Assembly: GCF_008364685.1 (NCBI RefSeq)
Contig: NZ_VTTL01000003.1
Location: forward strand, 124,001-188,000
Direction of reading: 5' to 3'
Source of the DNA: Xanthobacter oligotrophicus
GTDB lineage: Bacteria > Pseudomonadota > Alphaproteobacteria > Rhizobiales > Xanthobacteraceae
Length of the DNA: 64,000 nt
The notes under the pieces are model-generated. The model worked only from the letters and a program-made list of their open reading frames with translations. It was not told the origin of the DNA and ran no database searches. This document shows, one piece after another, positions 54,929 to 64,000 of this stretch. Positions within the stretch are counted from its first letter, which is position 1; every line of letters begins with the position of its first letter. The translations under genes and the position numbers were made by a program.

Positions 54929-55969
54929 ATGAAGGTGTGCATCTACGGAGCCGGAGCCATCGGCGGATATCTGGGCGCCCAGCTCGCCAGCGCCGGAGCC
55001 GAGGTGAGCCTGGTGGCCCGCGGCGGCCATCTGGAAGCCATGCAGACCAACGGCCTGAAGCTGCTGATCAACGGCGAGGAGCGCGTGAGCCATGTCCGCG
55101 CCACCGACGATCCCCGCGAGCTGGGCCCGCAGGATTACGTCATCATCGCCCTCAAGGGCCATTCGGTGCCGGGCGTGGTGGAGCGGCTGCGCCCCCTCAT
55201 GGGCAACGACACCGCCATCGTCACCGCCGTAAATGGCGTGCCCTACTGGTATTTCTACAAGCATGGCGGCGCGCTGGAGAACCGGACCCTGTCGACCATC
55301 GATCCCGGCGCCCGCCAGTGGGAGGTGCTGGGACCCGAGCGCGCGCTCGGCTGCATCGTCTATCCGGCCACCGAGGTGGTGGCGCCGGGCGTGATCCAGC
55401 ACATCTACGGCGACAAGTTCCCCCTCGGCGAGCCCTCGGGCGAGATCACGCCGCGGGTGACCGCGCTCAGCCAGATGATGGAGAAGGGCGGCCTTCGCGC
55501 GCCGGTGCTGACCAACATCCGCGACGAGCTGTGGCTGAAGCTGTGGGGCAACCTCTGCTTCAATCCCATCAGCGCCCTCACCCACGCCACCCTCGACATC
55601 ATCGCCGCCGATCCCGGCACCCGCGCCGTGGCCCGCTCCATGATGCTGGAAGCCAAGGCCGTCGCCGAGAAGCTGGGCATCAACTTCCGCGTGGACGTGG
55701 AGCGGCGCATCAATGGCGCAGGCGCGGTGGGCGCCCACAAGACATCCATGCTGCAGGACCTGGAGCGCGATCGCCCCATGGAGATCGACCCGCTGGTGAG
55801 CGTGGTCCAGGAAATGGCGCAGATGCTCGAACTGCCCACCCCCACCCTCGACGTGGTTCTGGCCCTGGTGCGCCAGCGCGCGGCCATGGCCGGCCTCGGC
55901 GACATCCTCGCCGTGCCGCCGGTCACCGCTGCCGATCTCGTGCCCGCTAAGAAGGCGGCCGCGCACTGA
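54929..55969 (+). CDS. PanE/ApbA-family NADPH-dependent reductase; candidate oxalyl-CoA reductase
   Basis: A 346-residue protein of the 2-dehydropantoate 2-reductase family. MKVCIYGAGAIGGYLGAQLA is the dinucleotide motif; KLWGNLCFNPISALTHATLD and the C-terminal helical domain with RDRPMEIDPLVSVV (AGGAGG ribosome site before the ATG) complete the fold. It is not with other pantothenate genes but next to an IclR regulator and a carboxylate transporter, near oxc and frc. In Methylobacterium extorquens, PanE2 of the same family reduces oxalyl-CoA to glyoxylate, so that is the leading idea. A true ketopantoate reductase remains possible. Confidence 0.88.
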   Translation: MKVCIYGAGAIGGYLGAQLASAGAEVSLVARGGHLEAMQTNGLKLLINGEERVSHVRATDDPRELGPQDYVIIALKGHSVPGVVERLRPLMGNDTAIVTAVNGVPYWYFYKHGGALENRTLSTIDPGARQWEVLGPERALGCIVYPATEVVAPGVIQHIYGDKFPLGEPSGEITPRVTALSQMMEKGGLRAPVLTNIRDELWLKLWGNLCFNPISALTHATLDIIAADPGTRAVARSMMLEAKAVAEKLGINFRVDVERRINGAGAVGAHKTSMLQDLERDRPMEIDPLVSVVQEMAQMLELPTPTLDVVLALVRQRAAMAGLGDILAVPPVTAADLVPAKKAAAH

Positions 55970-56040
55970 GCCGGGCGAGGCTCCGGCTGGCGGCAGCGCC
56001 CCGGAGCCCCCCTGCCCTTGGGTCATGATGCAAGCAAAAG

Positions 56041-56071
56041 AAAAGGCCGGGTCTCGCCCGGCCTTTTTCGT
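56041..56071 (+). terminator. Intrinsic terminator after the panE-like gene
   Basis: AAAAGGCCGGG, loop TCTCG, CCCGGCCTTTT followed by TCGTTT. A perfect 11-bp stem with a T-run, 71 bases past the stop. Confidence 0.9.
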
Positions 56072-56146
56072 TTCAGTGGTAGAATGTCCGGATCAGGCCC
56101 GGCCTCGCACGCTGCGCCGGCACGGGGCCAGCGCGGCGGGTGCGAT

Positions 56147-56174
56147 CACTCGCTCTCCGTCACTCGCTCTCCGT
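56147..56174. repeat. 14-bp exact tandem duplication at the end of a small gene
   Basis: CACTCGCTCTCCGT occurs twice head to tail. The right copy encodes the last codons (TESE and stop) of the 41-residue protein on the minus strand; the left copy lies just past its stop. Confidence 0.8.
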
Positions 56175-56285
56175 CATGGGGGCGGCGAGGGGCGTGCCCG
56201 GGTTCGGCTGGCTGGCGTTCAGCGCCATTCCCGTCAGGACATAGCCGAGCACGAGAGCGGCAAACACGGCGATTCGCTTGAACAT
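56160..56285 (-). CDS. 41-residue small membrane or exported protein
   Basis: Reading the minus strand from the ATG at 56285 gives MFKRIAVFAALVLGYVLTG, then MALNASQPNPGTPLAAPMTESE. A basic start and a hydrophobic helix of about 15 residues look like a signal anchor or short signal peptide, followed by a small polar tail. GAGGGATGAGG precedes the start, a good ribosome site. It is in a frame different from the longer shadow frames and is too short to be found by usual gene length cutoffs. No family is recognised. It stands alone between the panE-like gene's terminator and the DedA-like gene. Confidence 0.6.
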   Translation of the reverse strand: MFKRIAVFAALVLGYVLTGMALNASQPNPGTPLAAPMTESE

Positions 56286-56728
56286 CCTCATCCCTCAACT
56301 TGGTCGCGGCCAGACCGAGCCGAATTGTGCATCGCCCCGACGTCGCATGCTTTAGTCGCCATGCGCCGCACAAGAGCTGAACACGTACTTCAGCAGCGGT
56401 TCATAAAGCCTGAACAGGCTGGCCCCACCTGGGTTCCGGGATTTCTCCCGAACAGCGGCACCATGCCCATCGGCACCGAAACCGGGGCTCGCCCCGCGCG
56501 ACTCAGGTTTCGGTGCCTGTGGTCTTACACCGCACGAAACGCCCTGTCTGTGTCCGGCCGGTCACAGCCCGCCGTCGCGTGGAGATCACGGTAAAGCAAT
56601 GGTTTACGTGTCGTGAGGGGGGTCTGGCGGGATGTCGCGGGGGCCTTTCACAGCCTCCTGGCGCTTTACTCGACCGGTGGGACGCTCTAAGCCGAGGGAC
56701 CTTTTATACCGCACCGCACAAGGCGCCC
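56286..56728. other. Intergenic region with a large structured inverted repeat
   Basis: 443 bases between divergent genes. It should hold promoters for both. The main feature is an 11-bp inverted repeat at 56473-56516 enclosing a second hairpin. A smaller GTAAA/TTTAC pair lies near 56590. No gene is supported; long frames here lead into the DedA-like gene from upstream and lack a start signal. Confidence 0.45.
56473..56516. repeat. Nested inverted repeat (11-bp outer stem, 5-bp inner stem)
   Basis: GCACCGAAACC (56473-56483) pairs with GGTTTCGGTGC (56506-56516). Between them GGGGC-TC-GCCCC forms an inner hairpin. The DNA could make a branched RNA or a cruciform. No T-run follows. Unassigned. 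Confidence 0.55.
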
Positions 56729-57310
56729 ATGCTCCGCAAGCTCTACGACTGGATCATCGCCTATTCCGCGAAGCCGTCGGCGCCCTGGGCGCTCGCTTTG
56801 GTTGCATTTGCGGAAAGCTCCGTCTTCCCGGTGCCGCCGGACGTGCTGCAGGTGCCCATGACCCTGGCGCGCCCGGATCGCGCCTGGCGCTATGCGCTCA
56901 TCGCCACCGTCGCGTCGGTGCTCGGGGGGCTGGTGGGCTACGCCATCGGCGCGCTGCTCTATGACAGCGTCGGCAAGTTCCTGATCGACCTTTACGGCTA
57001 CGGCTCGAAGGTGGACCAGTTCCGCGCCGCCTACGCCCATTACGGCCATTGGGTGATCCTGCTGAAGGGGCTGACGCCCATCCCCTTCAAGCTCGTGACC
57101 ATCACCTCGGGTTTCGCCGACTACAACCTGTTCTGGTTCGTGGTGCTGTCGATCATCACCCGCGGCGCGCGCTTCTTCATTCTCGCGGCGATCCTGCATT
57201 ATTTCGGACCGTCGGCGCGGGAGTTCATCGAGAAGCGGCTCGGGCTCGTCACCCTCGGCTTCCTCGGCGTCCTGGTGGTCGGCCTGGTGGCGGCCGCCTA
57301 TTTCGCCTGA
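56729..57310 (+). CDS. DedA/YqaA-like VTT-domain membrane protein
   Basis: A 193-residue inner-membrane protein. The start MLRKLYDWIIAYSAKPSAPWALALVAFAESSVFPVPPDVLQ holds the ESxxFPxPPD re-entrant-loop motif; LLKGLTPIPFKLVTITSGFADYNLFWF and RGARFFILAAILHYFG are the second part of the VTT domain. It belongs to the YqaA branch of DedA-like proteins, recently linked to lipid scrambling or undecaprenyl-phosphate recycling. The long frame from 56513 is cut to the ATG at 56729, where the family starts. Monocistronic, with its own terminator. Confidence 0.88.
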   Translation: MLRKLYDWIIAYSAKPSAPWALALVAFAESSVFPVPPDVLQVPMTLARPDRAWRYALIATVASVLGGLVGYAIGALLYDSVGKFLIDLYGYGSKVDQFRAAYAHYGHWVILLKGLTPIPFKLVTITSGFADYNLFWFVVLSIITRGARFFILAAILHYFGPSAREFIEKRLGLVTLGFLGVLVVGLVAAAYFA

Positions 57311-57374
57311 CGCGTTTCCGGCCGCCTGCGGCCGGGGCTGGATCGCGGGCGACGCCCGGACACATTCTAAACCC

Positions 57375-57408
57375 ACGGCCGGTGAGCAAGCTCACCGGCC
57401 GTTTTCTT
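57375..57408 (+). terminator. Intrinsic terminator of the DedA-like gene
   Basis: ACGGCCGGTGAG, loop CAAG, CTCACCGGCCGT then TTTCTTTA. A perfect 12-bp stem with a T-run. It sits between two convergent genes and ends at the stop of the minus-strand one. Confidence 0.92.
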
Positions 57409-58244
57409 TATTGCGCCTTCGGTCGCGACAGCACTGAGGCTGATCCGGCGGTGGCCGTGTCCGTGGTCGCGGTGCCCGCCCCGGCCTTGCGCTTTTGCGG
57501 CGCGGCCGACGCCGATTGCGCCGCGGACCGTCCAGCCTCCGGGCTCGCGGGGGTTGCCCCCGGATTGGCCGGCGCGGCCTGCGGAGCGGCGGATTGCGCC
57601 GGCGGTGACGGCGGCGCGGCGGCCGGCTGAGGCGAAGCAGGAGTTTGCGGCGTGGCGGCCTTGGCCGCATCCGGCGCCGGAGCGACCTGGGGCACAGCTT
57701 GGGGCACGGCCGGGGCCGGCGTCACCGTAGCCACGGCCGGCTCAGGCGGACGCGACGGCGGCAGGGGCTTGGCGGGCGATGACGGAGCCGCAGCCACCGG
57801 CGGCTGGGACCGCGGTGGGGCCGGGGGCGGCGGGGGGCGGCGGGGTCCAGGCCCGGGCGGCGTCGGCACGGCGATGGTCGGACCGCCATAGACGCTGCGC
57901 GCGCTCACCACACGGCCGGTGAAGGCATCGAGCCGGAGCACGGCCGGCCCGTCCTCGTCCACCGCCGTCACCACATAGGTGCGGCCGGCCAGACGCGGCC
58001 GCGACACCTGCCGGTAGCCCATGCCGACCACGATGGCGCGCACCTCGCCCGGCGGCAGCATGCCATAGCCGCGCGGCGGCGCGGGCACATAGCCACGGGG
58101 CGGCGGCCCGTAGGGTCGCTCATAGCCATAGGGCCCCTCATAGATCAGCACCTGTGCCGCTATGGGGGCAGATGGCATAATCGCAGCGCTCAAAATTAAG
58201 GCACCGATCCCGAAGCGCAGGGGACCTGTGAGGGTTCGCGGCAT
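57408..58244 (-). CDS. Exported Pro/Ala-rich protein with a PepSY-like segment
   Basis: A 278-residue protein. MPRTLTGPLRFGIGALILSAAIMPSAPIAAQ is a Sec signal. Next comes a Tyr/Pro/Gly-rich stretch (YEGPYGYERPYGPPPRGY), then a segment of about 45 residues resembling PepSY (PPGEVRAIVVGMGYRQVSRPRLAGRTYVVTAVDEDG), then about 150 residues of Pro/Ala/Ser low complexity. The frame extends to 58259, but ATG 58244 follows AGAGG. The composition suggests a periplasmic or surface-bound disordered tail. Function unknown. Confidence 0.72.
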   Translation of the reverse strand: MPRTLTGPLRFGIGALILSAAIMPSAPIAAQVLIYEGPYGYERPYGPPPRGYVPAPPRGYGMLPPGEVRAIVVGMGYRQVSRPRLAGRTYVVTAVDEDGPAVLRLDAFTGRVVSARSVYGGPTIAVPTPPGPGPRRPPPPPAPPRSQPPVAAAPSSPAKPLPPSRPPEPAVATVTPAPAVPQAVPQVAPAPDAAKAATPQTPASPQPAAAPPSPPAQSAAPQAAPANPGATPASPEAGRSAAQSASAAPQKRKAGAGTATTDTATAGSASVLSRPKAQ

Positions 58245-58830
58245 GGCGCACCTCTCCATTCTTGAACCTCATTTGTCCCGACACGCCAGCCGGCGCGTCG
58301 AAGCCTGAACACCAGCCCCGCCGACGGACGGTCCGGGCACATGAATCCCATGGAACTTAAGGCGCCCAATGCGGCAGCCTTTGGACGCGCCCGCGGTGTC
58401 ACGGCGACAGCCATTGAGGGGCCGCCCGAAACTCCGTTGCGTCGCGGCGCCGCGCGCCGTACCGTTCTTTCGTCCTGACGGTATTGAACGCAACTTTTCG
58501 CCGATCCGGCTGCTTTTGCGCCATTGAGGCGCTTGTAGGCGTGCCGCTTTTCTGGCATGTTCCACGAGATAGGGAAACCATGCTTCCCTATCTCCCGTGT
58601 CGATGGCTCAGATTGTCTCAAGCTCGCGTTCATACGAACGGGGGGCCTTCTGTGCGGCGCGGCAGTGGTGCAAAAGTTGCAGCGTAGCCGTAGGACATCA
58701 TCGGGCAGGCCCGGACCGATGAGGGCTGCAGCCCGATCCGCGGGGAACCCGGATCGCGGCGCAAGGGCAAGAGATGGGGAAGGACGGCGGGGCGCATCTG
58801 CCCGGCCGCCAGCACAGAAGGAACGACGAG
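58245..58830. other. Leader region of gltB with an 11-bp hairpin
   Basis: 586 bases between divergent genes, unusually long for gltB. It contains the hairpin at 58566-58594 and GCGCC-ATTGA-GGCGC (58530 area). A sigma-54 site was sought because gltB is nitrogen controlled: TGGCATG at 58555 lacks the matching TTGC element, so none is claimed. No small gene is supported. Confidence 0.5.
58566..58594. promoter_or_regulatory. 11-bp hairpin in the gltB leader
   Basis: GAGATAGGGAA, loop ACCATGC, TTCCCTATCTC: a perfect inverted repeat about 240 bases upstream of gltB. It could be an operator or an RNA element. No T-run follows. Confidence 0.5.
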
Positions 58831-63534
<4,704 letters not shown>

Positions 63535-63554
63535 CGCAAAGCCCGCGCTCTTCT

Positions 63555-63582
63555 CGTCCTCTCCCGCAAGCGGGAGAGGACG
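63555..63582 (+). repeat. 13-bp perfect hairpin between gltB and gltD
   Basis: CGTCCTCTCCCGC, AA, GCGGGAGAGGACG. The CCTCTCCCGC core matches the hairpin at 32961 in the ABC operon. No T-run follows. It may tune gltD expression or stabilise gltB mRNA. Confidence 0.65.
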
Positions 63583-63586
63583 TTCG

Positions 63587-63616
63587 GCCGGTGTGCTGGA
63601 CGCCGGTGTGCTGGAC
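63587..63616. repeat. 15-bp exact tandem duplication
   Basis: GCCGGTGTGCTGGAC occurs twice head to tail in the gltB-gltD gap, directly after the hairpin. Confidence 0.8.
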
Positions 63617-63757
63617 CTGGACGGGCGCGCGGATCAGGCGCGCGAATTCCGAGTCCTCAAGCTGGAACAATTCTTGTATTTGGACACGTGGTGCGGCACC
63701 CGGACTGATGCGGTGCGCGCGGCGGTTCCCTCAACGAGGTTCGCCTAAGGGGTTCTG

Positions 63758-64000
63758 ATGGGCAAGGTCACGGGTTTTCTGGAGATCGACCGGCGGGAGC
63801 AGAAGTATCAGCCCGCCTCCGACCGCATCCGCCATTTCCGCGAGTTCACGCTGCCATTGCCCGACGCCGAGGTGACGAACCAGGCGGCGCGCTGCATGGA
63901 TTGCGGCATCCCCTTCTGCCACGGGCCCAACGGCTGCCCGGTGCACAACCAGATTCCGGACTGGAACGACCTCGTCTATCGCGACGAGTGGGAGGAAGCC
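63758..64000 (+). CDS. gltD: Glutamate synthase small subunit (partial, cut by window edge)
   Basis: The first 81 codons of the NADPH- and FAD-binding subunit that feeds electrons to Glt[28 protein letters not shown] opens it, and the first 4Fe-4S cysteines are in [20 protein letters not shown]. The rest, including the FAD and NADPH domains, lies beyond base 64000. Start ATG 63758; the ribosome site (CTAAGGGGTTCTG) is good. Confidence 0.95.
   Translation, partial: MGKVTGFLEIDRREQKYQPASDRIRHFREFTLPLPDAEVTNQAARCMDCGIPFCHGPNGCPVHNQIPDWNDLVYRDEWEEA

Noticed and set aside
58545-58575. A possible sigma-54 promoter before gltB
   Set aside because: TGGCATG is present but the expected TTGC element at the right spacing is missing.

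Overview
The window is a GC-rich chromosomal segment of an alphaproteobacterium, most likely of the Hyphomicrobiales and probably near Xanthobacter, Azorhizobium or Ancylobacter. That placement rests on codon usage, the style of the conserved proteins and the intergenic palindromes; no rRNA is present to fix it. Genes are dense. No prophage, insertion sequence, CRISPR array or plasmid function was seen. One tRNA gene (Arg, anticodon CCG) is present.

Layout. 1-1.14 kb: a DUF2161 nuclease-fold protein cut by the left edge, and a spermidine-synthase-like methyltransferase. 1.65-6.0 kb: tRNA-Arg, then a malonate locus (GntR regulator, malonyl-CoA decarboxylase, malonyl-CoA synthetase) with a 26-bp perfect palindrome at the divergent promoter. 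6.1-13.5 kb: three genes on the minus strand encoding two transglutaminase-fold proteins and a circularly permuted ATP-grasp/alpha-E fusion, a predicted but biochemically uncharacterised peptide-ligation system. 13.7-18.2 kb: an RND efflux pump and its lipoprotein adaptor. 18.6-26.1 kb: housekeeping genes (secA, a Pr6Pr membrane protein, a YafK-like L,D-transpeptidase, accA, a YggT protein, a DUF167 protein). 26.1-30.1 kb: a TorF-like porin bracketed by two copies of a 95-bp two-hairpin repeat, a tandem AprI/Inh inhibitor protein and a 2-hydroxyacid dehydrogenase. 30.4-35.0 kb: a four-gene ABC importer of the sugar/polyol type. 35.2-40.3 kb: UPF0114 protein, MBL-fold protein, DUF3096 peptide, pyruvate phosphate dikinase, GlsB/YeaQ protein.

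40.4-56.0 kb is the metabolic core of the window: an FAH-family enzyme, sucC-sucD, two formyl-CoA transferase paralogues with a small PAS protein between them, oxalyl-CoA decarboxylase, a GntR regulator, a complete tripartite tricarboxylate-type (TTT) transporter, an IclR regulator and a PanE-like reductase. Read together these suggest uptake and use of oxalate or a related dicarboxylate. Frc activates oxalate, Oxc decarboxylates oxalyl-CoA for energy, and the PanE-like enzyme may reduce oxalyl-CoA to glyoxylate for assimilation, as PanE2 does in Methylobacterium. SucCD could supply succinyl-CoA as CoA donor. The last two links are inference.

56.0-64 kb: a 41-residue small membrane or exported protein, a DedA/YqaA-like protein, a Pro/Ala-rich exported protein, and gltB followed by the first 81 codons of gltD, cut by the right edge. 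Several intergenic regions carry perfect inverted repeats or exact 14-17-bp tandem duplications, listed separately.
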